From NCBI RefSeq assembly GCF_001591045.1, contig NZ_BCUA01000001.1:62001-126000 (forward strand): DNA of 64,000 bases, written 5' to 3'. The position numbers and the translations under genes were made by a program. The notes under the pieces are model-generated. The model had not been told where the DNA came from. It was given only the letters and a program-made list of their open reading frames with translations, and did not search any database. The stretch's first letter is position 1. Each line of letters starts with the position of its first letter. Source of the stretch: Sphingopyxis granuli NBRC 100800 (GTDB taxonomy: Bacteria > Pseudomonadota > Alphaproteobacteria > Sphingomonadales > Sphingomonadaceae). Below, piece after piece: positions 35,241 through 46,131 of the stretch.

Positions 35241-36242
35241 TTATTCTGGATCCTCACCCGTGATCACGGTGACCGGCGCGCCCGTGCTTCCACTCTGCAA
35301 GCTATCCGCTGTCACAATAAGCGTGCTTCCCGGCTTGAGGATCGTCAAAAGATTCTGGCGGAACTCCTCGGGCAGTGTCAGCCGCTCACGCTCCTGTCGG
35401 GATACTTCGCCCGCCCGGGCGCTCCCGAGCAAGGGCAGATACATCCAATGTGTTCCGTGTTGGTCGATGGAGGAAAGCGTGAAGGCCTGCAGCCCCGAGA
35501 TCCGTCCGCGGATCGCGATGGGCGTGGAGCCGATCTCGATCCCATTGCGCAAGACCACGGCCCGCTCGTCGGAAGCGCTGAGAATGATGGAGACCGGGCC
35601 GGTGGGCGCTTTTTCCGGTTGCCAGGTCGTGGAGAAGGCGCTCTCGAATGAAGAGGGCGGGCTTCCTCCATCTTCCAACACGTTCGGGGCTGGAGCGAAA
35701 CGCGGAATGTCCGACGATTGGGTAATGATCACCGTCAATCCGAGTTGGGTAACCCCATAGAGGCGTTCAGCAAAGTCCAGGGGCAGCCGTATGCAGCCAT
35801 GCGATGCAGGATAGCCTGGGAGATTGCCGGCATGCATGGCGATGCCGCTCCAGGTGAGCCTTTGCATGTACGGCATAGGCGCATCATCGTAGAGGTTTGA
35901 TTTGTGATCGACCTTCTTCTGCAGGATCGTGAAAATCCCCGTCGGCGTCTCATGGCCGGCAGTACCTGACGATATGGTCGAAATCCCGATCAGGACACCG
36001 TTGCGGTAAACATAGGCGCGCTGCTTGCTGAGGCTGACGACGATGATGACGGGGCCTTCCGGAGCGGCTTCGGGCGCCCAGAGAAATTGTCCCGGTCGCA
36101 GGTTCTGGGCGGTTGCTGCGATCGAGCCTTCATCAAGCCTTGCCTGGGCGAATGCCGGCGGAATTGCCAAACCAAACACGCTCATCGTTGCGGTTGCCAG
36201 CAAGGAACGGCGCGTGAGGTGCGAGGCTGAGCCTATTGTCAT
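35241..36242 (-). CDS. L,D-transpeptidase (YkuD domain), exported
   Basis: 333 residues. An N-terminal twin-arginine-like signal (TRRSLLATATMSVFG, cleavage near AFA) is followed by a YkuD catalytic domain with HAGNLPGYPASHGCIRL; the nucleophile is C150 and the second histidine is H148. Such enzymes cross-link peptidoglycan through 3-3 bonds or attach lipoproteins. The C-terminal ~130 residues after the catalytic domain are a second, less clear domain, possibly repeated (VSIILSASDERAVVLRNG mirrors VIIVVSLSKQRAYVYRNG). That internal repeat suggests two related beta domains, with only the first keeping the active site. Confidence 0.88.
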   Translation of the reverse strand: MTIGSASHLTRRSLLATATMSVFGLAIPPAFAQARLDEGSIAATAQNLRPGQFLWAPEAAPEGPVIIVVSLSKQRAYVYRNGVLIGISTISSGTAGHETPTGIFTILQKKVDHKSNLYDDAPMPYMQRLTWSGIAMHAGNLPGYPASHGCIRLPLDFAERLYGVTQLGLTVIITQSSDIPRFAPAPNVLEDGGSPPSSFESAFSTTWQPEKAPTGPVSIILSASDERAVVLRNGIEIGSTPIAIRGRISGLQAFTLSSIDQHGTHWMYLPLLGSARAGEVSRQERERLTLPEEFRQNLLTILKPGSTLIVTADSLQSGSTGAPVTVITGEDPE

Positions 36243-36441
36243 TCAACATCTCATTCATGGAACAATGCGTGGGCAGGGGATGAAATAAAGCAGATGGAAG
36301 ATCGTCGACCAAAGCTGGTGCCGGCTCATAGCTATATGGGCAAACACTATATGGTCGGGGAGCGTGGAAAGCATTTCAAGCACCAAGCCGGAATTGGTAG
36401 ATTACCGGATGGCGTGCGAGGGAGGCGATGTGTGCCTGACG

Positions 36442-39400
36442 TCACGCGGGCCGAGCAAGCCGGACGAGGACGTTGCGCGTTGCCCCGCCTTCAGGAAACG
36501 GAACTCCGGGCGCATGCCACTCCGCGCCATCGACGAATATCCGCGCTTCCTGATCGAGATCGTGATCAACCTGCAGCGTCACGGTAATAACCGCCGACCC
36601 GCGACGGAAGGTCATCTCCGCTCGATCCCAATCTCGCGGCAAGCTCGGGCGGATCTGCAATTCATTCTGGATGAGCCGTACGCCAAGGATTTCCTCGACG
36701 GCCAGGCGCCAGGTCCAGGCAGCCGCACCGGTGTACCAGGTCCATCCGCCGCGACCCAGATGGGGTGCCACACCCGCAATGTCGGCAGCGACCACATAGG
36801 GTTCGGTCCGATAATGTTCCGCAGACTCTCGGGTTGATGTGTGCCGGATCGGATTGATTCGGTCGAACAGAGACATAGCGCTGTCGCCATCGCGCGTGCG
36901 CGCAACGGCGATGGCGAGCCAGGCTGCGGCATGGGTGTATTGGCCGCCATTTTCACGAATGCCGGGCGGATAGGCCTTGATGTAGCCCGGTTCGCGCGGT
37001 GTTCGGTCGAAGGCGGGGTCAAGGAGCCGGATAATGTTGTCGTCATCCCGGACGAGGTGTTTTCTCGCTGATGCGATAGCCTTCTCCGTCCGCTCAGGAT
37101 CCCCGGCGCCCGAGAGTATGGACCAGGACTGCGCGATCGAATCGATGCGGCACTCTTGCTCTTCGGACGTGCCCCAAGCCCTGCCGTCATCGTCGAATGC
37201 GCGCAGATACCATTCGCCGTCCCATGCGGATCGTTCGACGGCGGCCGCGAGAGAGTCGGCGCGCCCGTTCCAGCGATCCCGAAACCCGGTTTGGTTTTCG
37301 TCGAGACAGTTTCGCGTGAAATTTCGGATGGTCGCGATGATAAACCAGGCGAGCCATACGCTTTCACCGTGTCCCCGGCTACCCACGCGGTCCATGCCGT
37401 CATTCCAGTCGCCGGCACCGATCAAGGGAAGCCCATGCGGTCCGAGACGATAGGCATGCGAAAGCGCCCGGTCGCAGTGGTTAAAGAGGGACCGGGTGTA
37501 TGTGCTGACGTCAAAACGCGCATAGCGGTCGCCTTCATCGGCCGCGAGCGGCGGCGCTTGCAGATAGGAAATCCGCTCTGCAAGAATCCCCGTATCGCCT
37601 GTGGCTTCCACATAATGTGCAACGGCATAAGGGAGCCAGGCGAGATCGTCCGAACACCGGGTCCGTACGCCCCGGTCAAAGGGCGGATGCCACCAGTGGA
37701 GGACATCGCCTTCCTCGAACTGATGGGCGGCCGCGGCCAGGATATGGCGCCGCGTCGCCGCTGGATCGACGTGCAACTGGGCGAGGACATCCTGGAGCTG
37801 ATCGCGGAAGCCGAATGCTCCGCTTGCCTGGTAGAAGCCGGCGCGGGCGCGCACGCGGGCGCTGATTGACTGGTGGGGGAGCCAGCGGTTGACCATGAGG
37901 TCAAAGGCCGGGTCGGGTGTCGTGACCTGGACGCGGCTTAGCCTTTCGTCCCAGGCGGCGGCACAGGCGCTGGCGGCAGCTTCGATGTTCGCCGGATCCT
38001 GCCAGGTGTGCACCAGTTCACGGGCATGATCCCAATTCTCGCCTTGTCCGAGAACGAAGCAGACATCCGCGGTTCCATCGGCCGGAATGTCGAGATGGAC
38101 CTGAAGCGCCGCGCAGCAATCGTCGGCGGCGGCAGCCGGCCTGTTTCCGAGATCCCAGCTCAAAAGTGCTCCCGGGCGTGCGGGATCGGATTGGCCGCCC
38201 TCGAAATCCTGGCGAGAGGTCGTGAAGCTGTGGACCGGATGCGTGGTAGCGAGGAAGGCTACCCGGTCACCGAATTCCTCGGTCCAGGGGTTCCGCGCGA
38301 GAATTGCGTGGCATGCCGGATCGTAATCGGATGTGCGCAGAGGCGCCTGCTCGCCGTGGACTGCGCCGAGCAGCCATTCCGCATAATAGGTCGCCGTGAT
38401 CCGGCGAGGGGTCGGCGTGAGGTTGCGCAAGCGCAGGCGGACCAGTTTGACGGGGGCGGCGGTGGGAACGAAGACCGAGAGCTCCTGTTCAAGTCCCTCG
38501 CTGCTCTTCCGCCATGTGGTCTGGCCCGGGCCATGCTGAATTTGACATGCCGAATGCCTGCCTGCCGGCAAAGGCGTGGGGCTCCACAGGCGGACATTTT
38601 CTTCGTCGCGCAGGTACAGTCGTTCGCACTGGGGGTCGCGGATGGGGTCGTTGAACCAGGGCGTGAGCCTGTTCTCACCGCTGTTGGCCGCCCAGGTGAA
38701 CCCCAGCCCGCCTTCGGTCACGATCGTACCGAAGGCGTCGTTGGCGAGGACGTTCGACCAGGGCGCCGGAGTGGTGGCGCCGGGCTCCAGACAGATGACA
38801 TAGTCTCCGCTATTGGGAGCAAAACCACCCCAGCCATTGTCGAATCGCAGATCGGACGGCCTCGGCAGCGGAGAAGAGGAGTGTATCGCTGCCGTGCCAT
38901 CGACGGGGGTGAACGACGGCCCCTGGTGGCATGGCTGCTCCTGGCGGGTGAGTTGATTGCCGAGTGGCCCGCCGCCCTCGTCGAGGATCACCCGCGAAAC
39001 CCGATCGAGGAGCGCCGCGCGTTCGCCATCGCCGGGCCCGATACCGATCACGTGGATGCCGCCGTTCGTCCCGAGGCGATCCTGGGCGTTCTGGTCTCTG
39101 AGCACCTCAAGAAGCTGCTCGCGCACAGGCTCGATATAGCCTGACGTTCCTTCGTGCGTGATCACAAGATCCACGCTTATTCCCCGTTGCCGCCAGAGCG
39201 CCTGCGCCGAGATGACGAAACGCAGCAGACCGGTCTGTTCCGCGGTTCCGGCGCGCAGCAGGAGGACGGGGTGGTCACCCGAAATGCCAAGTGCCCAAAG
39301 ATCACCACGGCGGAATCCGTGAGAAGCCGATGGAGGAGGATTGGTGCGGGCAGAGAGGAGGAAGGACAAGAGTTCCTGTGCTTGCGGTACCAACGCTGGC

Positions 39401-42400
39401 GACAGGCCGAGGGCGTGCATGTCGCGCGCTGTTGCGGTCGCGGCATCGCTAACGGCCCACTCGAGTGAAGCGAGGGTTGTGTAGCGCTCGGCGATATCGA
39501 GCGTGGACTGGTGGGACGCGGCGGCGATTGTCACAAAGGCGAGTTCGCGCCGGCCATGCGGCGGAAGTTCGATCCTGAGCCTGACCGCACAAACCGGATC
39601 GAGCGTCCAGCCCAGCGTTCCGCTGAGCGCTTCTCCTTCCATCCCGGCCGGTCGGCTGGCGCTGCCGTGGCGGCCGAGGAAAGCCCTGCGATCGGCCTCC
39701 ACGCCAAGGCGCGTGAAGCCATCGTCATCGCCGATCACCCGATGGAGCATGACGGGGGGCTTCTCGGCGGGATTCCGGGGGCGCCGGGTGAACAGCAGCC
39801 CGTCACCACCCGGCAGTGCTTCCGCGCCGACGAATAATTTGCTGAAAGCAGGATGGCGCGCCGCGTCTTGGGCCGGCGCCAGCACGATCTCGGCGTAGCT
39901 GGTGATTTCGATGATGCGAGGACGGTCTTCTTCATTGACGAGGCTGAGGCGCCGGATCTCGAGGTCATCACCATTGGCGATGGTGATCGTCGTTGTGGCC
40001 GACAGGCCATGTGCACGCCGATGGAATTCGACCTGATGGGCGTGGAAAACCACCTGTGGCGGCTCTTCCGGTTGAGGAAATGGACCTCCCGTCGCCGCCC
40101 AGACATCGCCGCCGTCGATGTCGCGCAGATAGAGCCAATGGCCCGCCTCCGGATCGTCCGGGGCGACCCTGGTGAGCGCGTTCTGGTTCCAGCTGGTGCT
40201 CCCAGCGCCGTCCGTGCGGATTCGGGTTGAGAGGCGACCATTCCCGAGCACCTGCCAGGCAGGATTGCCGTAACGGTGGTTTGGCGTCCAGCTGTAGAGG
40301 CCGGGAATTGCGCTTTCGGGCGTGGCTTGCGGTTCCCGGATCTCGACCCGTGCAATTTCGGGGGGCAGTTCCCACGGGATGCGCTCGTTGAGGAGGAGAT
40401 CGACGGTTCGCACATGAGGGTCTGTGTGGAACCAGCGAACATGCAGGTTCTCGAACAGGACATTGCCAAGAGCCCCGAGGCTCATGCCATGGTGGTGCGC
40501 CATGTAGGAGCGCACGAGGGCGAACCGCTTTCCTGTCGGCACGCGCTCGGGCGTGAAGTCGATGGCCTCATAGAAGCCGTAGCGGCCGATGACGCCCAGC
40601 TCCTCAAGCACCCTGAGATTTCGTACGGCGACTGCGGGGCGTGTCGTCAGCGCAAGGGCGGTTGCATAAGGTGCGACGACGAGATCGCGGCCCAGGCCGC
40701 GTTGCAGCCCGAGTTCCGGGACGCCGAAGGCGTGGTACCGATAGACACGGTCCTGACTCATCGAGGCAAATGAGGACTCGGAAATTCCCCAGGGGATCGC
40801 CTGCGATCGACCGAACGCGATCTGGATGTCGATCGACGTGCGATCGCTCATGCCGAGAAGAGTGGTTGGATCGCTGTGCAGGAAGATATTCGGCATGAGG
40901 TATTCGAACATCGAACCGTTCCAGGACACCAACGCCAGTCCGGTATCCTTCCTGGTGATCGGGCGGCCCAGGTGGAACCAATGCTCCGGCGCTATGTCGC
41001 CCTTGGCGATTGCGAAATAGCTGGCAAGTCGGGCTTCGCTGGCCAGGAGGTCATAGTGATGGGGATCGATGCGGTCGGCGCTGAGATTGTAGCCGATGTG
41101 GAAGAGCCGGGTGGCGGGATCGAAGAGCAGCGCAAAATCCATCTCGTGGGCGAGTGTGGTCGCGCGGTGCGCGAGGCCCTCCAGGCGATCGGAAAGCTCC
41201 TGCGCGGCCAGGCGGCCCTCCGCGATCGAAGCGCGGAGATCCTGTATCCATTCCCGGACGGCATCAGGAACCGCATCTCGTGAGAAGGCGTCGAGGGCGT
41301 CGAGGGCTTGCGCCTCCCCGGCGCTGACCGGCGATGTCATGCCGTAGGTCATGAGAGCCGCGACCCGGGCCGCGATTTCGGCGCAGCCTGACGGCGGAGA
41401 TGCAAGGCGCTCGGTCCAGGGGGCGAAGATGCGAAGATCACGCCGCATGCCCAGCAGATGATGCTCCAGCCGCTCAAGCCAGGTCTGAACGTCCCGAAGG
41501 GCGGCGATATTGTTCTCGGCAGCGCTCTCGGCAAGCAAGCCGGCCTGTTCTCGCAGCCTCTGCATGTCGATCGTGATCAGATCTTCGATCGCCCAGATCC
41601 ATTCGGGTTCATTGTCCCACGCGTGCTCGGCGGTTTGACGCATGGTAGCGAGAGTGGTGCGGATTCCTTGAGCCGCCTCCGAATCGAGTGCATCCAGCGC
41701 TCCGGCGAGCAGGCCGATGGTGTCTTCGAGCCCGTGCCACAGATCGAGGCCAACCGGTGGTGCGTTACGCGCATCGCGCAGAGCTTGCGTGACGGTGATC
41801 AGGCTGACCGCCAGATTGCCGCTATCGACGGTTGAGACGTACCGGGGCTCGAGAGCGGCCAGCGTTCTGGTCTCGTACCAGTTGAGAATATGGCCTCGAT
41901 AGCGTTCGAGGCGATCGATCGTCTCGAGTGCGTTGCGCAGGCGCATCTCGAGTTCATTGAGGCCGATATGTCCGAACCGCCAGGCGGTCAGGGATGAGAT
42001 CAGCATCATGCCGATGTTGGTTGGGGAGGTACGGTGCGCGGTCTCTTCGTTCGGCGGTTCCTGATAATTGTCGGGAGGGAGCCAGTTGTCCTCCGGCCGC
42101 ACGAAAGTTTCGAAAAAGAGCCAGGTGCGGCGCGCCACAAGCCGGAGGAACTTCCTGTCCGCTTCGGAGATGGGTTCCGTGCGCCGGGGGAGAATGCGGC
42201 TGATCGAAATCGCAACTTCTGGCGCAACAAACCAGAGCAGCAGCACAGGTGCGGCGGCCGGCAAGGCGGCAGGGGCGATCATGACAATGGCGCCAGCAAC
42301 AAGCACTGCGAGCACTGGAGACGCGGCCATATCACGCCAGGCGGCGAGCCGGGGATGCCGGGCGGCGATGCGGCCCGCCATATGTGCAGCCGAAGTCCAT

Positions 42401-44868
42401 TCGAGCCTCTTTCGCCCCGATCGCAGCCGCCAGAGGGTGACGAAGATCGCGTGGAGCGCGATAAATGAGTCGCTGACGAGGAACGTGATCGCCAGCGCCC
42501 ATCGGCCGAGTTGATCTGCTTGTTGCCGAAGAACGCGTTGCATGACACCGCGCCGACGGCCCCGGGCGACGCCGGTGACGAGATCGGTGAAGAGATAGGC
42601 AGCGGGCGCAGCAAGTGCGAGGAGCGTCCATACCCAGGGCTGGCCATGGAGCAGGAACCAGCCGCCCAGCAGAAGCGCGACGATGCTGAAGGGGATCAGA
42701 CTGCGGCGCAGATTGTCGAATATCTTGAGGCGGTCGAGCCAGCCGAGCCGGTTGCGGAGCCAGCGTCCGTCGCGGCCGGGTACGAAGGGAAACAGCCAGG
42801 GCAGGATTTGCCAGTCGCCGCGCACCCAGCGGTGCCATCGCCACGCGAAATCGAGGTAGCCGGTCGGGAAGCTCTCGTAGACGATGATATCGCTCGCCAG
42901 CGCTGCGCGGCCATGCAGGCCCTCGAACAGATCATGGCTGAGCAAAGTGTTCTCAGGGACGCGGCCATCGAGACTGCGCTCGAAAGTGGCGACCTCATAG
43001 ATCCCCTTTCCGACGAAGACACCGGAGCCAAGGAGGTCCTGGTAGACGTCCGATACGGCGCGCGAATAGATGTCGATCGCCGTGTCTCCGCCATAAAAGC
43101 GGGAGAAGAGCGACTGACCGGTCGTGTCCGGCGCCAGTTCAACGCGAGGCTGGATGATCGTGTAGCCGCGTTCCACGCGACCTGAAGCGGGATCGAAACG
43201 GGCTTTGTTGAGCGGATGCGCGAGCGTGCCGACCAATCGGCGAACGACCCCGTGCGGGAGACGGGTGTCGGCATCGGCGGTCACGACGAAGCGACATTTG
43301 CGCAGGGCGTCGATCCGACCGGCGATCACGCTGAAAGGCGTGGAAATCCCATGGAGGATGTACGCATTGAATTGTTCAAGTTTACCGCGTTTGCGTTCCC
43401 AACCCATCCAGGATCGGTGTGTCTCATTGTAGAGGCGAGGCCGGTGGAGCAGGTGAAACGGACCGTCGCCCCGGGCGCCCGGGTAGCGCTTGTTGAGCTC
43501 GTCGACACCCGAGACCAGCGCCTGCGTAATGTCGTCATCGGTCGGCATGTCCTCAGCATCTGCGTCCGCGAAGTCGCTGAGCAGGACGAACTGGAGAGCT
43601 GTATCGGAATTTGCCAGTCGATGCGCCTCAAGCCGTTGCAGGAGGGAAGGGATGTCGGAGGCGTTCGCAACGAGGACAGGCATGGCGACGGCAGTGGCGC
43701 AGTCCTTGGGGATTCCTTTCTTGAATTCGAGCTTGGGGAGGACCCGTGGAGGGACGATCTGGGTCACGAGCCAGTTCACGAACGTGATGCTCAGGATCGA
43801 CGCAGGGAGCAGCGTCAGGGCGATGCCGAGCAGCCAGGAGCCGATCGAGGCCTCTGTTGACGCGAGATAGGCGGCTGGCACGGCGAAGGCGGTGAGTCCT
43901 GCCAAGAGTAAAGCGCACGCGTAGAGGACGCCAGGGTAACGGCGTATGCGGCGCAGCATCGGGCCCAAAGTCCAGGGGCGCGGATCGATGGCATCCGAAA
44001 AGAAGGCCCGCCCTTCGTCGATCAACCAATAGCCGACATGGCCCGAGGGCGAGTTCTCGCTGCTATGGCATTGTCGCAGGGCTCGCTCCGCAACCTCCCA
44101 TTCCGCCAACCGTGACTGCTCGGCAAGTTGCTCAACGGCGTGACGGTATCGGTCGCGGGTATCGAAATCCATGCGCGGATAGACCCCGGCCGGATCGCGC
44201 CTGAGGATTGCCTCGACCCGGCTCGTCCGATCGAAAAAGTCATTCCACTGGATGGTCGCGATCACCGCCAGGTTGGCGATGGCGCGTGCCACATATTCTG
44301 TATCGTCGAATGCCGCTGCGCATGCGTCCGGGGTCTCGACGATCTGGAACGGTGGCTCAACTTCGGGGAAGAGCCGGCTGAACGCAGTGACCAGAAGCTC
44401 CAGGCAGACGATGCGGAGCATCGTCGGGAAGGCCCAGATTTCGGCGATGCTGAGCGGCATCTGCTCCTGATAGCGGTCGACATAATGGACCGCCGTGTTC
44501 AGCGATACCTGAAGGTGGGAAGCCTGCAGGAGCGAGTGGGCCAGTTGATGGATGCGCGGGCGCGCGAGGCCGCCTTCGCCGAGGCCTGGCAGTTTCGCGT
44601 AGAATTCCTGCGGAAGATCCTCACGGATCTGGAGGATGGCTCGCTGGATCTGATAATCATTGTCCAACAGCCACTCGGCCGCCGAACTGGCCTGTGGTTC
44701 GGCCTTGCCCGCGGCGAGCCGTGCCTTGGTCAACCATCCTTTCATCGCATCAAGGCGGGTCCAGGCCATGAGAGGGGCCGAGCGGCTGATCAGGCCGGTG
44801 AGCTGGTGGCGGGCCGCAGTGTCGGCGGCGGCCCCGCTGATGGGATCGCGTTCCTCGAGATCGGCCAT
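36442..44868 (-). CDS. ndvB: Cyclic beta-1,2-glucan synthase (NdvB/ChvB type)
   Basis: 2808 residues, the length of full NdvB/ChvB (about 2800-2870). Makes and cyclises beta-1,2-glucan at the inner membrane for the periplasm, using UDP-glucose in known members. Features in order: an N-terminal helical region with membrane segments (about 325-385); a GT84 glycosyltransferase domain with DADTR near 532, LLSHDLFEG and RWVRGDWQ at 680-687; more membrane segments (about 720-900); a glycoamylase-like domain; and a C-terminal GH94 domain with GDWNDGMDRVG near 2486-2496, needed for chain-length control by phosphorolysis. It starts two bases after the stop of the upstream Usp gene, so both are in one operon. 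Periplasmic glucans serve osmotic adaptation and surface properties. Confidence 0.95.
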   Translation of the reverse strand: MADLEERDPISGAAADTAARHQLTGLISRSAPLMAWTRLDAMKGWLTKARLAAGKAEPQASSAAEWLLDNDYQIQRAILQIREDLPQEFYAKLPGLGEGGLARPRIHQLAHSLLQASHLQVSLNTAVHYVDRYQEQMPLSIAEIWAFPTMLRIVCLELLVTAFSRLFPEVEPPFQIVETPDACAAAFDDTEYVARAIANLAVIATIQWNDFFDRTSRVEAILRRDPAGVYPRMDFDTRDRYRHAVEQLAEQSRLAEWEVAERALRQCHSSENSPSGHVGYWLIDEGRAFFSDAIDPRPWTLGPMLRRIRRYPGVLYACALLLAGLTAFAVPAAYLASTEASIGSWLLGIALTLLPASILSITFVNWLVTQIVPPRVLPKLEFKKGIPKDCATAVAMPVLVANASDIPSLLQRLEAHRLANSDTALQFVLLSDFADADAEDMPTDDDITQALVSGVDELNKRYPGARGDGPFHLLHRPRLYNETHRSWMGWERKRGKLEQFNAYILHGISTPFSVIAGRIDALRKCRFVVTADADTRLPHGVVRRLVGTLAHPLNKARFDPASGRVERGYTIIQPRVELAPDTTGQSLFSRFYGGDTAIDIYSRAVSDVYQDLLGSGVFVGKGIYEVATFERSLDGRVPENTLLSHDLFEGLHGRAALASDIIVYESFPTGYLDFAWRWHRWVRGDWQILPWLFPFVPGRDGRWLRNRLGWLDRLKIFDNLRRSLIPFSIVALLLGGWFLLHGQPWVWTLLALAAPAAYLFTDLVTGVARGRRRGVMQRVLRQQADQLGRWALAITFLVSDSFIALHAIFVTLWRLRSGRKRLEWTSAAHMAGRIAARHPRLAAWRDMAASPVLAVLVAGAIVMIAPAALPAAAPVLLLWFVAPEVAISISRILPRRTEPISEADRKFLRLVARRTWLFFETFVRPEDNWLPPDNYQEPPNEETAHRTSPTNIGMMLISSLTAWRFGHIGLNELEMRLRNALETIDRLERYRGHILNWYETRTLAALEPRYVSTVDSGNLAVSLITVTQALRDARNAPPVGLDLWHGLEDTIGLLAGALDALDSEAAQGIRTTLATMRQTAEHAWDNEPEWIWAIEDLITIDMQRLREQAGLLAESAAENNIAALRDVQTWLERLEHHLLGMRRDLRIFAPWTERLASPPSGCAEIAARVAALMTYGMTSPVSAGEAQALDALDAFSRDAVPDAVREWIQDLRASIAEGRLAAQELSDRLEGLAHRATTLAHEMDFALLFDPATRLFHIGYNLSADRIDPHHYDLLASEARLASYFAIAKGDIAPEHWFHLGRPITRKDTGLALVSWNGSMFEYLMPNIFLHSDPTTLLGMSDRTSIDIQIAFGRSQAIPWGISESSFASMSQDRVYRYHAFGVPELGLQRGLGRDLVVAPYATALALTTRPAVAVRNLRVLEELGVIGRYGFYEAIDFTPERVPTGKRFALVRSYMAHHHGMSLGALGNVLFENLHVRWFHTDPHVRTVDLLLNERIPWELPPEIARVEIREPQATPESAIPGLYSWTPNHRYGNPAWQVLGNGRLSTRIRTDGAGSTSWNQNALTRVAPDDPEAGHWLYLRDIDGGDVWAATGGPFPQPEEPPQVVFHAHQVEFHRRAHGLSATTTITIANGDDLEIRRLSLVNEEDRPRIIEITSYAEIVLAPAQDAARHPAFSKLFVGAEALPGGDGLLFTRRPRNPAEKPPVMLHRVIGDDDGFTRLGVEADRRAFLGRHGSASRPAGMEGEALSGTLGWTLDPVCAVRLRIELPPHGRRELAFVTIAAASHQSTLDIAERYTTLASLEWAVSDAATATARDMHALGLSPALVPQAQELLSFLLSARTNPPPSASHGFRRGDLWALGISGDHPVLLLRAGTAEQTGLLRFVISAQALWRQRGISVDLVITHEGTSGYIEPVREQLLEVLRDQNAQDRLGTNGGIHVIGIGPGDGERAALLDRVSRVILDEGGGPLGNQLTRQEQPCHQGPSFTPVDGTAAIHSSSPLPRPSDLRFDNGWGGFAPNSGDYVICLEPGATTPAPWSNVLANDAFGTIVTEGGLGFTWAANSGENRLTPWFNDPIRDPQCERLYLRDEENVRLWSPTPLPAGRHSACQIQHGPGQTTWRKSSEGLEQELSVFVPTAAPVKLVRLRLRNLTPTPRRITATYYAEWLLGAVHGEQAPLRTSDYDPACHAILARNPWTEEFGDRVAFLATTHPVHSFTTSRQDFEGGQSDPARPGALLSWDLGNRPAAAADDCCAALQVHLDIPADGTADVCFVLGQGENWDHARELVHTWQDPANIEAAASACAAAWDERLSRVQVTTPDPAFDLMVNRWLPHQSISARVRARAGFYQASGAFGFRDQLQDVLAQLHVDPAATRRHILAAAAHQFEEGDVLHWWHPPFDRGVRTRCSDDLAWLPYAVAHYVEATGDTGILAERISYLQAPPLAADEGDRYARFDVSTYTRSLFNHCDRALSHAYRLGPHGLPLIGAGDWNDGMDRVGSRGHGESVWLAWFIIATIRNFTRNCLDENQTGFRDRWNGRADSLAAAVERSAWDGEWYLRAFDDDGRAWGTSEEQECRIDSIAQSWSILSGAGDPERTEKAIASARKHLVRDDDNIIRLLDPAFDRTPREPGYIKAYPPGIRENGGQYTHAAAWLAIAVARTRDGDSAMSLFDRINPIRHTSTRESAEHYRTEPYVVAADIAGVAPHLGRGGWTWYTGAAAWTWRLAVEEILGVRLIQNELQIRPSLPRDWDRAEMTFRRGSAVITVTLQVDHDLDQEARIFVDGAEWHAPGVPFPEGGATRNVLVRLARPA

Positions 44869-44870
44869 GA

Positions 44871-45884
44871 TCAGCCCAGGCCGCCGACCGGCAACCGGAG
44901 CCTTTCGTGCACAGTTGGGAGGGATGTCTGCGCCGGGCGAACTGTGGTCGGCAGAACGAGCATCGGTACGCTGCAGTGCGTCATCAGGTAGGAGGCGACC
45001 GTGCCATAGGGAACGTCCGCCACATGCTCGTGGCTATGGCCACGGGCTGACATCACGGCGAGATCCACGGCTTCCTTTTGGATCAGTTCGTTGAGCGCCT
45101 CGCGGACATCGTCTGCGCGGGTGGACAGGATGCGAACGCGAAGGCCGGTCGCTGTCAGGTTGGATTTGACCCGCTGAAGATAGCTGCACGCGGCCTGTTC
45201 GTTGCGCTCGATGAGACTTTGGCGAAGCTCCTTGTCTTCCATTTCCAGCGGCCGTGCCTCGATCATTTCGGGGGCAGGGACGACATGGGCGAGGAGGATT
45301 TCCGCGTTGGCGGCGCGCGCAATGCGTGCGGCCAACGGCAGCACGCTCTCTGCCCAGCGGGAACCGTCAAGTGGCACGAGAATTCGCTGGTAGCTCTGGT
45401 CCGGCGCTTGAGCCTCGACGGGGACGAGCAGAATGGGACTGGGCGCGTGGGCCAGGATTTTCTGAGCGGTGCCGCCAATCCCGCTCTTGCCCAACTCCTT
45501 CCTTCCGCGCCTTCCCAGCACGATCAGGCCATCGCTCCGTTCGCCGATGAAGCGACAAATCTCCTCTGCCGTTTGTCCTTCGGCGAGTTCGATCGTGGTA
45601 TGGGGTGTTGGCGTCCGAGCAGCGTTGGCGCATCGATCCAGCGCGCGCAATGCTTCCCGGCGCCGAAGATTCCACTCGATAGGATCGGGGCGCACGTCAG
45701 GAGACGCCTCGGCGTCGAGAACCTGAAGGAGTGTTACCGGGAAATCGAGTGCGTCCGCGAGCGCAGCGGCGTGCGGATAGACCCAGGCATTGCGATCCGC
45801 GCAGTCGATACAGGCAACGATGCCTGGGTCGGATGCGGGCGGATGGGGCTGGGGTGGGAGAGGAAACGCAGCGACGGCAGACAT
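44871..45884 (-). CDS. Universal stress protein, tandem Usp domains, cotranscribed with the glucan synthase
   Basis: 337 residues from ATG 45884, which has CAGGAGG nine bases upstream; the longer frame to 46007 has an Arg-rich leader without a ribosome site. The first Usp domain keeps the nucleotide-binding loop (VLGRRGRKELGKSGIGGTA), while the second ends VMSARGHSHEHVADVPYGTVA. Cytosolic, probably ATP-binding. The stop is two bases before the start of the glucan synthase gene, implying translational coupling and a stress-linked control of glucan synthesis. Confidence 0.88.
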   Translation of the reverse strand: MSAVAAFPLPPQPHPPASDPGIVACIDCADRNAWVYPHAAALADALDFPVTLLQVLDAEASPDVRPDPIEWNLRRREALRALDRCANAARTPTPHTTIELAEGQTAEEICRFIGERSDGLIVLGRRGRKELGKSGIGGTAQKILAHAPSPILLVPVEAQAPDQSYQRILVPLDGSRWAESVLPLAARIARAANAEILLAHVVPAPEMIEARPLEMEDKELRQSLIERNEQAACSYLQRVKSNLTATGLRVRILSTRADDVREALNELIQKEAVDLAVMSARGHSHEHVADVPYGTVASYLMTHCSVPMLVLPTTVRPAQTSLPTVHERLRLPVGGLG

Positions 45885-46131
45885 GAGACACAACCTCCTG
45901 TTGCCGTTCGTCCCCCGGCGATCGGCGGCTTTGAGTGCTGCGGACCCTCTTGGTGCGCTGCGTGGACCAGCTCTTGCTCCCTGCCGATTCGAGCCAGTGT
46001 GGGGCACGCTATCGGGGCCAGTCAGGGGATGACATTAGGGCTTTTACGAATAGGGATGGCTGGGGGTGGAGGAGCTGAACCGGTGTGGCGGCAAATGTCG
46101 CGACATACACGCTGGTCAGGCAAGTCGGAGA

